NCBI GenBank assembly: GCA_021823905.1
Contig: JAKALX010000243.1
Span: forward strand, 1-6,031
Length of the DNA: 6,031 bases
Source of the DNA: Chloroflexota bacterium
Lineage (GTDB): Bacteria > Chloroflexota > Dehalococcoidia > Tepidiformales > Tepidiformaceae
Direction: 5' to 3'
The position numbers were made by a program, and so were the translations under genes. Of the stretch, positions 1 to 5,877 are shown one piece after another. Numbering within the stretch: position 1 is the stretch's first letter; each line of letters starts with the position of its first letter. The notes below the pieces were generated by a model. That model worked only from the letters and a program-made list of their open reading frames with translations, ran no database searches and had not been told where the DNA came from.

Positions 1-731
1 AGCTCTGCGCAGACGCTGCGGTTGAACGCGCGCACGGGTGGCGCCGGGGTCGCGAGCCTCTGACCGGCGACCGCCGCTGCGTTCGCGCCGGCCCAGGGCA
101 GCCGGCCACCCACCATCTCGTAGAGCGTGAGGGCAAGCGAATAGACGTCCGACCGCGGATCCGGTTGCGCGCCCTGGATGACCTCGGGCGCGAGGTAGGC
201 GATCGTGCCCAGAATGTCCCGCGCCTGTTGCGGCGAAAGCGTCCGCGTCAGCGTCTCGGCGACACCGAAGTCCGCAAGCTTCGGCGTGTGCTGCTCGGAG
301 ATGAGGATGTTCTCGGGCTTCACGTCGCAATGGACGATGCCCTGGTCGTGCGCGTACTGGAGCGCGGCGGCAAGCTGCGTTGCGTAGCGCACCGCTTCCG
401 CCTCCGGCAGGCGCGGCTGCGCCTCCAACAACGCTCGCAGCGAGTAGCCGTGGACGTACTCCATCACGATGTAGTTCCGGCCTTCGTGGACGCCCGCGTC
501 GTACACCTGGACGATGTTCGGCTGCTGGAGCCGCGCGATGAGCCGCGCCTCGCGTTGGAAGCCGCTGACCAGCTCGCCCTCCTGCTCGCCCGGGAGTACG
601 TCGCGGAGGATCTTGACGGCCACCCAGCGGCCCAGGCGCTGGTCCTCCGCCAGCCAGACTTCGGCCATTCCGCCCGTTCCGAGGAGCCGCTCCAGGCGGT
701 ATCGTGAGTCGATGACGTCCGACGGTTTCAC
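1..731 (-). CDS. Ser/Thr protein kinase (PknB/Hanks type), C-terminus beyond window edge
   Basis: Eukaryotic-like kinase that would transfer ATP phosphate to Ser/Thr of cell-wall and division proteins. The first 243 codons are visible. Seen: glycine-rich loop GTGGMAEV (18-25), ATP lysine K40 in VAVK, helix-C glutamate E61, catalytic loop HCDVKPEN (134-141) with D136 and N141, DFG (154-156), and GTIAYLAPE (175-183). All core catalytic residues are present, so it should be active. The residue before the catalytic Asp is Cys instead of the usual Arg, making it a non-RD kinase. The activation segment carries T160, T162, T164, S166 and T176. The GTG at 731 is chosen because it lies ten codons before the conserved YRLERLLG strand and no other start is near; AGGA sits only two bases upstream, so the ribosome site is poor. 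It is divergent from rodA. Transmembrane or PASTA regions would lie outside the window, so PknB-like is inferred from context only. Confidence 0.96.
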   Translation of the reverse strand, partial: MKPSDVIDSRYRLERLLGTGGMAEVWLAEDQRLGRWVAVKILRDVLPGEQEGELVSGFQREARLIARLQQPNIVQVYDAGVHEGRNYIVMEYVHGYSLRALLEAQPRLPEAEAVRYATQLAAALQYAHDQGIVHCDVKPENILISEQHTPKLADFGVAETLTRTLSPQQARDILGTIAYLAPEVIQGAQPDPRSDVYSLALTLYEMVGGRLPWAGANAAAVAGQRLATPAPPVRAFNRSVCAE

Positions 732-761
732 GTTCCTGTGACGCTCCGGCCCGGTGTTTCC

Positions 762-2033
762 ATGATCACCTCGCGCGACCGCAACACCGAGCTGCTCCTG
801 CTTTCGGGCAGCGCCGCGTTCATCCTCGTTGCATGGCGTGCCCTCGATGCCGCCGGTTTCACGATGCCGGCCTCCTCGGCACGGATCCTAACGCAATTCC
901 TCGCGTCGGCGCTCCTGGGGCATCTTGGCCTCCGGATCGTCGCTCCCCGCGCGGCTGGCCAGCCGTATGCCGTCGTCCTGTTGCTCTGCGCAATCGGTCT
1001 GGCTTTCGTGACTCGCCTTGTGCCCTCCGTGGCCCAGGCGCAGGTGAACTGGATCTCCGCCGGCGTCCTGCTCATGCTTGCCAGCGCCGCGGCGGCGAGC
1101 CGCTACCCCGTCCTTCGCCGTTACAAATACACCGCCGCGTTTGTCGCCGTCCTCCTCCTCGTCGCGACAGGGCTCTTCGGGACAACGATCAACGGTGCGC
1201 GCCTCTGGTTTCGGATCGGCGGCCAGACGGTCCAGACGACGGAGCTGATCAAGCTCTTCCTCGTCGTGTTCATCGCGGGGTACCTTGCCGACATGGGCGG
1301 CGCGCTGGCCGCGCCGCGTCTGCGGTTCGCGGGCCGCACGTATTCGGCGCTGCCCTACGTCATCCCCCTCCTGCTCACGCTCCTCACCGCGATGGCGATG
1401 ATCGCCCTGCTCAAGGACCTCGGGCAGATCGTCCTGATCATCATGCTGGCAATGGCGATGGTCTACGTTGCCACCGGCCGCCTGGTCTTCGTATTCGGCG
1501 GCGTGGTGCTGCTCGGCCTGTCTCTCGTCTTCGGGTACCTCGCCTTCGACCATGCCCGCACCCGCATCGACGTCTGGCTCAACCCATACGCGGACTCCGC
1601 TGGCGCGGGCTACCAGACACTCCAGAGCGTCTACGCGATCCATGCGGGCGGGATTACCGGCGAAGGCCTCGGACTTGGCGATCCCCAGGCGATTCCCATC
1701 GTCTCGACCGACTATGTCTACAGCGCGATCGCCGAAGAGCTTGGCCTGGCCGGCGCGCTGGGGGTGGTTCTTCTCTACCTGCTGCTGTTGTTCGCGGGCC
1801 TGCGCGTGGCGCTCTCAGCTCGAGACGACTTCGGTCGGCTGCTGGCGGCCTGTATCGCGCTGCTGCTTGCCATTCAGGCAGCGGTGATCATCGGCGGCAA
1901 TCTGCGCCTGATTCCCACGACCGGCATCACGCTCCCGTTCGTGAGCTACGGCGGTTCGAGCCTGGTGGTCAACTTCATGCTCGTTGGCCTGCTGCTCGGC
2001 ATCTCAAACCAGGCCAACCAGCCTCAGGCCTGA
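762..2033 (+). CDS. rodA: RodA/FtsW-type SEDS peptidoglycan glycosyltransferase
   Basis: Polytopic membrane protein of about ten hydrophobic segments (423 aa from ATG 762), the size and pattern of the SEDS family, which polymerises lipid II into glycan strands. Seen: NGARLWFRIG (144-153) followed by the family's E-L-I-K-L, KDLG (218-221) leading into VYVATGR, the extracellular segment NPYADSAGAGYQ (274-285) whose Asp278 matches the catalytic Asp of RodA/FtsW, the QS-AI-GG-G-GLG stretch after it, DYVYSAIAEELGL, and near the end LPFVSYGGSS (391-400). It is named RodA rather than FtsW because of the PbpA/FhaA neighbours; FtsW cannot be excluded. GTG 738 is an alternative start adding eight residues. 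ATG 762 is preferred because the residues after it (RNTELLLL) match the usual N-terminus. Neither start has a ribosome site. The gene runs opposite to its neighbours, divergent from the kinase and overlapping fhaB tail to tail by ten bases. Confidence 0.96.
   Translation: MITSRDRNTELLLLSGSAAFILVAWRALDAAGFTMPASSARILTQFLASALLGHLGLRIVAPRAAGQPYAVVLLLCAIGLAFVTRLVPSVAQAQVNWISAGVLLMLASAAAASRYPVLRRYKYTAAFVAVLLLVATGLFGTTINGARLWFRIGGQTVQTTELIKLFLVVFIAGYLADMGGALAAPRLRFAGRTYSALPYVIPLLLTLLTAMAMIALLKDLGQIVLIIMLAMAMVYVATGRLVFVFGGVVLLGLSLVFGYLAFDHARTRIDVWLNPYADSAGAGYQTLQSVYAIHAGGITGEGLGLGDPQAIPIVSTDYVYSAIAEELGLAGALGVVLLYLLLLFAGLRVALSARDDFGRLLAACIALLLAIQAAVIIGGNLRLIPTTGITLPFVSYGGSSLVVNFMLVGLLLGISNQANQPQA
2010..2032. 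terminator. Weak hairpin at the convergent rodA/fhaB ends (possible bidirectional terminator)
   Basis: CAGGCC (2010-2015) and GGCCTG (2027-2032) form a 6-bp GC-rich stem around an 11-base loop, at the overlapping 3' ends of rodA and fhaB. No T-run follows on either strand, so it is not a standard intrinsic terminator. It is the only hairpin I see where two opposing transcripts must end. Its right arm lies inside the perfect palindrome TCAGGCCTGA (2024-2033), which holds both stop codons, so the resemblance to a hairpin may be a by-product of that palindrome. Confidence 0.22.
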
Positions 2034-2467
2034 AACCGCACCACGATCGTTCCCAGCGTGATCTGCTCCCCACCGCGCAGCGTCACGCCTCGCCCATCGA
2101 CGGAGTGCCCGTTCACGGTCGTCCCGTTGGTGCTGCCCAGATCCGTGAGCCGCCAGCCATCCCGGAGCCGCGCCAGCTCCGCATGGCGCGTCGAAACCGA
2201 GGGGTCCGGGAGCACGATCCCATTGGCAGGGTCGCGTCCCACCGACATCACGCCCGCGACGGGGAACTCCTCACCAGGGGTAAAACCGGTCTCCCCCGGC
2301 AGAACCAGAACGAGCCGCGGCCCCTGGCGCGTCTTTGGCTCCCGCTGAGGTGCGCCGACCGGAAGCCGAAGCCCCGAGCGCATGGTCTGCGCGACCACGA
2401 AAACGAAGGCGAAGATAATCGCTATCAGGCCGAGACGCAGGAGCAGCAGTTCCGTACCCGAGTTCAT
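2024..2467 (-). CDS. fhaB: Membrane-anchored FHA-domain protein (FhaB/FipA-like)
   Basis: A 147-residue protein with one N-terminal membrane segment (about 7-26, LLLLRLGLIAIIFAFVFVVA), a basic/polar linker (about 29-50) and a C-terminal FHA phosphothreonine-binding domain. FHA hallmarks seen: VGR (76-78), STRHAEL (92-98) and the DLGSTNGTTVNG turn (109-120). Size and order match actinobacterial FhaB (FipA), a PknA/PknB substrate linked to division and cell-wall proteins. Here it probably tethers phosphorylated partners at the inner membrane face. ATG 2467 overlaps the fhaA stop as ATGA, implying translational coupling and co-expression with fhaA and pbpA. It is the last gene of the minus-strand run and its final ten bases overlap the opposing rodA gene. 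The fold and anchor are clear; the FhaB name rests on topology and the neighbouring fhaA. Confidence 0.94.
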   Translation of the reverse strand: MNSGTELLLLRLGLIAIIFAFVFVVAQTMRSGLRLPVGAPQREPKTRQGPRLVLVLPGETGFTPGEEFPVAGVMSVGRDPANGIVLPDPSVSTRHAELARLRDGWRLTDLGSTNGTTVNGHSVDGRGVTLRGGEQITLGTIVVRFQA

Positions 2468-3150
2468 TCGCCGGTCTCCAGCCTGAGCGAGACATCGCCA
2501 ACGACCAGGGTCACGCCGGCGCTCAGCCGCACCTCGCTGTAGCGCGTGCCCCCGACCACGAGCCCGTTACGGCTGCCGAGGTCGCGAATAACGAATCCGT
2601 CCTCGGTACGCTCAATCTCGGCATGACGCCGCGAGACGGCGAGGCTTGGCAGAACCAGGTCGTTCCCCGGCCCGCGCCCGATGACGAACGGCACGTGCGT
2701 CAACCGGATCTGGGTGCCATCGCCAAGCACGAGTGTCTTCCCTCGGATTGGCGTGATCCGCCTCGTCGCACCCGGTGACATCGCGTGCGCCGCGTGACTC
2801 GTGTCGGTGAATCGCGCCGCCACGACCGGAGTTCCCTCCGCGGCCGAAGGCGATGCGCCAAACTCGAGCACCCGTTCGCCAATGCGCCGGAGCCCTCGCT
2901 CGCTCTCCAGGCCGTCGAGCAGTTTGTCCACCTCACGGCGCAGGCTGCCCAGCGAGCGCTCATACTGGCGGTAGTCGGACGGGTGGAACGAAATCCTGAA
3001 GTCGTTGGCGACGACGCCGTCGCGCACGCTCGACTCGGCGGCGTCGCGCACGCGCTGGAGGATCTCGATCGGATGCAGGCCGCCGCCGCTCACCTTGCGG
3101 GCGGTGAGGTCGAGCAGGCGCTCAATCCGCGGCAACCGTTCGTCGCTCAT
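2464..3150 (-). CDS. fhaA: FhaA-like protein: DUF3662 domain plus FHA domain
   Basis: A soluble 228-residue adaptor. The N-terminal part (about 10-85) matches the FhaA N-terminal family (DUF3662): a leading helix, LHPIEILQRVRDAAE (25-39), VVANDFRISFHPSDY (46-60) and a following helix. A short linker (about 100-135) leads to a C-terminal FHA domain with VIGR (156-159), LAVSRRHAEIE (170-180) and RDLGSRNGLVVGG (189-201), including the phosphothreonine-contacting Arg, Ser and Asn. No membrane segment or signal peptide is seen. In mycobacteria FhaA reads phosphothreonines on cell-wall regulators such as the MviN pseudokinase domain and tempers peptidoglycan synthesis. A similar role is inferred here. 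It is less than half the length of M. tuberculosis FhaA, mainly because the long disordered linker is missing. ATG 3150 overlaps the pbpA stop as ATGA and its own stop overlaps the fhaB start in the same way. Confidence 0.95.
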   Translation of the reverse strand: MSDERLPRIERLLDLTARKVSGGGLHPIEILQRVRDAAESSVRDGVVANDFRISFHPSDYRQYERSLGSLRREVDKLLDGLESERGLRRIGERVLEFGASPSAAEGTPVVAARFTDTSHAAHAMSPGATRRITPIRGKTLVLGDGTQIRLTHVPFVIGRGPGNDLVLPSLAVSRRHAEIERTEDGFVIRDLGSRNGLVVGGTRYSEVRLSAGVTLVVGDVSLRLETGE

Positions 3151-4547
3151 TTGCCCAGAGCCGCCCGCAAGATCTGACCAGCGATCGGCGACGCAACTTC
3201 GCCACCACGGCCGCCGTTCTCCACGACCACCGCAACGACGACGACCGGCTTCTCGGCAGGCGCGAAGGCGACGAACCAGGCATGCGACGTACCGTGGCCG
3301 CTCTCGGCGGTTCCCGTCTTTCCGGCGACCTTCACGCCGGGAATGGCTGTTCCGGCCGCCTGCCCGTCGTCAACCACCGCGACCATCAGATCTCGCAGTG
3401 TGTGCGCCACGGACGTGTCGATCACCCGCCGATTCGACGGTTGATCGAGCTTCTGCACCACCGACTTCCCGTCGAGCGCCTCATAACCGAGGTGAGGGCT
3501 GGCGAGCACGCCTTCGTTCGCGATCGCCGCCGCTACCACCGCCATCTGGAGCGGCGTCGCCAACAACTCACCCTGACCGAACGCCGTGCTCGCCAGCAAC
3601 GGCTTCGTGAGCTTCGACCCTGGCGCATGAAGCTGCGTCGGCGCCGTATCGAGGGTGAACGGGAGCGACGAATCGAACCCGAACTTCTCGGCGGTCGCTG
3701 TCAGCCGATCCCACCCGAGCGTCACACCGACCTGTGCGAAGATCGCATTCACGGAATAGGCGAAGGCGTTCCTGAACGGGTAGGTCCCGGTCCCTTGAGG
3801 CACGTTGTTGCACGAGATCGGGAAACCGTCGACGACAATTTCGCCCGGACATGTCACGGTCGTGTCGGGCGTAATCACGTTGTTTTCAAACGCCGAGGCC
3901 GCGGTGACCATCTTGAACGTCGATCCGGGGGGGTACCTGCCCTGCGTCGCCCGGTTCAGCAGGGGCGAATTCGGGTCGGTGAGCAGCTTCTCGCCGTTCT
4001 GGTTGAGCGCGGCCGGATCGTAGGTTGGGACGCTGACCATCGCCAGCACCTCGCCGTTTCGCGGATCGAGGGCAACCACCGCGCCCTTTCGCGCTCCCAG
4101 CGCCTTCGCCGCGACGGCCTGGATGTTCGGGTCGATCGTCAGGCGCACGTCGAGTCCGCGCACCGCCGATCGGCGAAATTCCGCGTCGAAGGCGGCCTGC
4201 CACGAGGTTCCCGCCTTCCCGCTCAGCAGGTCGTTGAACGCCAGCTCCGCGCCCTGCGAGCCATAGCGCGAGCTGAGGTAGCCCACGACCTGTGCCACCG
4301 AGGCGTCGGTGTAGTGGCGGCTCCCGTCAGCCAGCGAGGACGCGAGCACGTTCCCGTCCCGGTCGAGAATCCGGCCCCGATGCGGATCTTCGAGGGCGTT
4401 CACCACGCGCGGGTTCTTCGGATCCGTTCCCAGGTCGGAGCGAAACACCTGCCAGTAGGCGAGCGCCCCAAAGAACACAGCCAGGCCGAGGAGCGAGACG
4501 GCACCCGTCGCGCCCAACCGCCGTTCGAACTGCCGCGGAGAGAGCAC
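3147..4547 (-). CDS. pbpA: Class B penicillin-binding protein, PbpA type (transpeptidase)
   Basis: A 466-residue D,D-transpeptidase that cross-links peptidoglycan outside the membrane, anchored by one N-terminal helix (about 14-33). Seen in order: NPR and RGRILDRDGNVLASS (57-71), the class B PBP entry motif; a short N-terminal module (about 75-125) as in mycobacterial PbpA; then the transpeptidase domain with PPGSTFK (206-212; nucleophile S209, K212), YSVN (264-267; S265, N267) and GKTGTAES (409-416; K410-T-G). Cys233 and Cys246 flank a loop as in many class B PBPs. There is no PASTA domain. It is the probable partner of the SEDS protein RodA. The GTG at 4547 is the only start before an in-frame TGA upstream; it has no ribosome site, but TACAAT lies six bases before it, suggesting leaderless expression. 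The gene begins 100 bases after the marP-like gene and its stop overlaps the fhaA start (ATGA). Confidence 0.97.
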   Translation of the reverse strand: MLSPRQFERRLGATGAVSLLGLAVFFGALAYWQVFRSDLGTDPKNPRVVNALEDPHRGRILDRDGNVLASSLADGSRHYTDASVAQVVGYLSSRYGSQGAELAFNDLLSGKAGTSWQAAFDAEFRRSAVRGLDVRLTIDPNIQAVAAKALGARKGAVVALDPRNGEVLAMVSVPTYDPAALNQNGEKLLTDPNSPLLNRATQGRYPPGSTFKMVTAASAFENNVITPDTTVTCPGEIVVDGFPISCNNVPQGTGTYPFRNAFAYSVNAIFAQVGVTLGWDRLTATAEKFGFDSSLPFTLDTAPTQLHAPGSKLTKPLLASTAFGQGELLATPLQMAVVAAAIANEGVLASPHLGYEALDGKSVVQKLDQPSNRRVIDTSVAHTLRDLMVAVVDDGQAAGTAIPGVKVAGKTGTAESGHGTSHAWFVAFAPAEKPVVVVAVVVENGGRGGEVASPIAGQILRAALGK

Positions 4548-4553
4548 GCCCGC

Positions 4554-4559
4554 ATTGTA
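4554..4559 (-). promoter_or_regulatory. Candidate -10 element of pbpA (TACAAT), leaderless start
   Basis: On the minus strand the hexamer TACAAT matches the TATAAT consensus in five of six bases and ends exactly six bases before the pbpA GTG codon. Transcription would then start at or next to the first base of the start codon, giving an mRNA without a 5' leader. No convincing -35 box stands 16-18 bases further upstream. The absence of any Shine-Dalgarno sequence at this gene supports the reading. An out-of-frame ATG (4555) overlaps the hexamer and is not the start. Confidence 0.45.
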
Positions 4560-4621
4560 CGGCAGCAGCGGTTCATTCCCGGTTGCGCGATCCGATCAAC
4601 CTGACGTCCCTCGTGCGAACG

Positions 4622-4646
4622 GCGCCCTGAGAACGGGCCGGGGCGC
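4622..4646 (-). terminator. Hairpin just after the marP-like stop codon
   Basis: One base past the TAG stop of the protease gene, GCGCCC and GGGCGC can pair as a 6-bp all-GC stem around a 13-base loop. No T-tract follows on the minus strand, so it is not a standard intrinsic terminator. It may pause polymerase, protect the 3' end or help a factor-dependent stop. Its place, between the protease gene and a separate candidate promoter for pbpA, fits a partial transcript boundary. Confidence 0.28.
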
Positions 4647-4647
4647 A

Positions 4648-5829
4648 CTATCCCTGGCTCGCACACTGGAAGCGGCCGGAATCGAAGATTGGCTGGCCGG
4701 CGCTGAGCGATTGCAGGTCCGGCGCGATCTCCTTCGCCGTCAACGCGAATCCTGCCCCCGGATGTGCGACAGAGCGCGCGAACACCACGCCAAGCGCCAC
4801 GCCATTCGCATCGACCAACGGCCCGCCGGAATTGCCCGGCCGGATGTCCGCGCCAACGACGAGAACATCCCTTGTGACACCGTTCTGGGCGAAGATGTCC
4901 TCCCCCCTCGCTGAGATACGCCCCTCGACCACCGCGGGCACAACTCGCTCCGGTCCACCGCCGGGATAGCCGATCACGGCGCCGCGGGCGCCGCGCGATG
5001 CTTCACCGAATTGCAGTGGCGTTGCGGCAAGCCCGGGCACCTGGATGATCGCGATGTCGCGCTCCGGATCGAACAGAATGACCTGGCCGGAGAGCTGCGC
5101 GCCTTGCGCCACGACCGTTGTTTGGCGCGTGCCCGCGACGACGTGAGCGTTGGTGAGCACCTGTTCCGGCCCGATGGGGAAGCCGCTTCCGCTCACTCTG
5201 CCGCCGCAGCCTTTGCCCTCGATCCGCACGACAGATCGCGCCGCCGCGGCAACGCCAGGCCCGTCTATCGAAGACGGATCAACTCCCAACGACGAAGGCA
5301 GTTCTGGCTCCAGCCCGATGAACACGTTCGGGCCGAGCTCGTCCGTCAGCACCTGCTGCAGGTGGGTCAAGAGATCCGGCGCTGGAGGCGCGATCGCGTC
5401 GAGGCGCCGGACGACCACGGATTGCTGGATCAGCTGCGCCGGTTGGCCGGGGCTGTTCGCGAGCGTTCGCGCCGCCGCCCAGGCGACCACTAACGCGATG
5501 ACGACCGAGACCGCGGCGCCGCCCGCGTGGTCGAACAGATCCGCCACGGGTAGCCGCCGAAGCGCCAGGCTGAACGGCGCCATCAGCGCGTCGCCAATCC
5601 GGTGGCCGACCGTGGCCGAAAGCATGATCACGACGACGACGATCAGGATGCGGCCAGGGGTGGCGGAAACGTTAGTCCACGCGAGCACATGGGGCGCAAG
5701 CGCCGCTCCTCCAACCAGACCGGCGAGCAAACCAGCGTACTGGCCGAGGGTCAGCAGCAATCCCTGCCGGTAACCGCTCGCGAGGGCGATCGCCGCAAAC
5801 GCGAGGATGACGACGTCGACGATGTTCAT
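4648..5829 (-). CDS. marP: CvpA-fused periplasmic serine protease, MarP-like
   Basis: A 393-residue membrane protease (from ATG 5829). Four hydrophobic segments (about 2-20, 24-47, 59-78, 103-123) form a CvpA-like domain, followed by a linker and a chymotrypsin-fold protease domain. The triad is visible: H229 in LTNAHVV, D258 in DPERDIAIIQV and S334 in RPGNSGGPLV. C208 (GKGCGG) and C389 (FQCASQG) match the disulfide pair of Mycobacterium tuberculosis MarP; triad spacing and total length (MarP 397 aa) also agree. MarP protects against acid and oxidative stress and activates the peptidoglycan hydrolase RipA; cell-wall enzyme processing is the likely role here. Alternative starts: ATG 5838, and ATG 5961, which has AAGGA upstream. 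The 5961 form adds 44 Pro/Arg-rich residues that would have to be exported if the four-helix topology holds, so it is disfavoured. No ribosome site precedes 5829 or 5838; a small upstream frame ends in ATGA at 5829. Confidence 0.92.
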   Translation of the reverse strand: MNIVDVVILAFAAIALASGYRQGLLLTLGQYAGLLAGLVGGAALAPHVLAWTNVSATPGRILIVVVVIMLSATVGHRIGDALMAPFSLALRRLPVADLFDHAGGAAVSVVIALVVAWAAARTLANSPGQPAQLIQQSVVVRRLDAIAPPAPDLLTHLQQVLTDELGPNVFIGLEPELPSSLGVDPSSIDGPGVAAAARSVVRIEGKGCGGRVSGSGFPIGPEQVLTNAHVVAGTRQTTVVAQGAQLSGQVILFDPERDIAIIQVPGLAATPLQFGEASRGARGAVIGYPGGGPERVVPAVVEGRISARGEDIFAQNGVTRDVLVVGADIRPGNSGGPLVDANGVALGVVFARSVAHPGAGFALTAKEIAPDLQSLSAGQPIFDSGRFQCASQG

Positions 5830-5870
5830 GAACGGCATGGGCCGGATCGGGATCGGTGATGCACAAACAT
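5826..5870 (-). CDS. Possible leader peptide (12-14 codons) overlapping the marP-like start
   Basis: On the minus strand, ATG 5870 (MFVHHRSRSGPCRS, then TGA) or the in-frame GTG 5864 two codons later opens a tiny frame. Its TGA overlaps the ATG at 5829 of the marP-like gene as ATGA, the same junction used at pbpA/fhaA and fhaA/fhaB. GTG 5864 lies seven bases after TACACT, so this peptide could be read from a leaderless transcript and pass ribosomes to marP, which lacks its own ribosome site. The peptide is basic with a single Cys and resembles no family I know. A frame this short can arise by chance. Confidence 0.2.
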   Translation of the reverse strand: MFVHHRSRSGPCRS

Positions 5871-5871
5871 C

Positions 5872-5877
5872 AGTGTA
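5872..5877 (-). promoter_or_regulatory. Candidate -10 element of the marP-like gene (TACACT)
   Basis: On the minus strand TACACT keeps the key T-A and final T of the TATAAT consensus. It lies 42 bases upstream of ATG 5829 and seven bases upstream of GTG 5864, in an otherwise very GC-rich stretch. No good -35 is seen at normal spacing. It resembles the pbpA -10 candidate (TACAAT). If used, transcripts would begin near 5865, downstream of the ATG 5961 alternative, which would argue against that longer protein. Confidence 0.3.

Noticed and set aside
700..705. TATCGT as a -10 box for rodA
   Set aside because: It is only a partial match, lies 56 bases before ATG 762 inside the kinase coding sequence, and has no -35 partner. 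Too weak to report.
888..1643. 251-codon minus-strand open frame inside rodA
   Set aside because: It is an acidic/basic low-complexity shadow (Asp, Glu, Arg, Gln) opposite the SEDS catalytic region, which is plainly coding on the plus strand.
833..2542. Very long plus-strand open frame (569 codons), longer than any other frame in the window
   Set aside because: It is the +2 shadow of rodA continuing antisense into fhaB. Its protein is rich in Arg, Pro and His without motifs or membrane segments, while the overlapped frames carry clear SEDS and FHA motifs. High GC makes such long shadows common.
3282..4604. 440-codon plus-strand open frame across pbpA
   Set aside because: It is antisense to pbpA. 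The protein is Arg/His/Glu-rich with no recognisable domain, and the minus strand here encodes all three transpeptidase motifs.
1725..5793. Four copies of GCGATCGC (1725, 3520, 5390, 5786), the HIP1 octamer of cyanobacteria, more than chance predicts
   Set aside because: All four fall in coding frames as GCG-ATC-GCC or GCG-ATC-GCG and encode Ala-Ile-Ala, so codon preference explains them. The gene content is not cyanobacterial.
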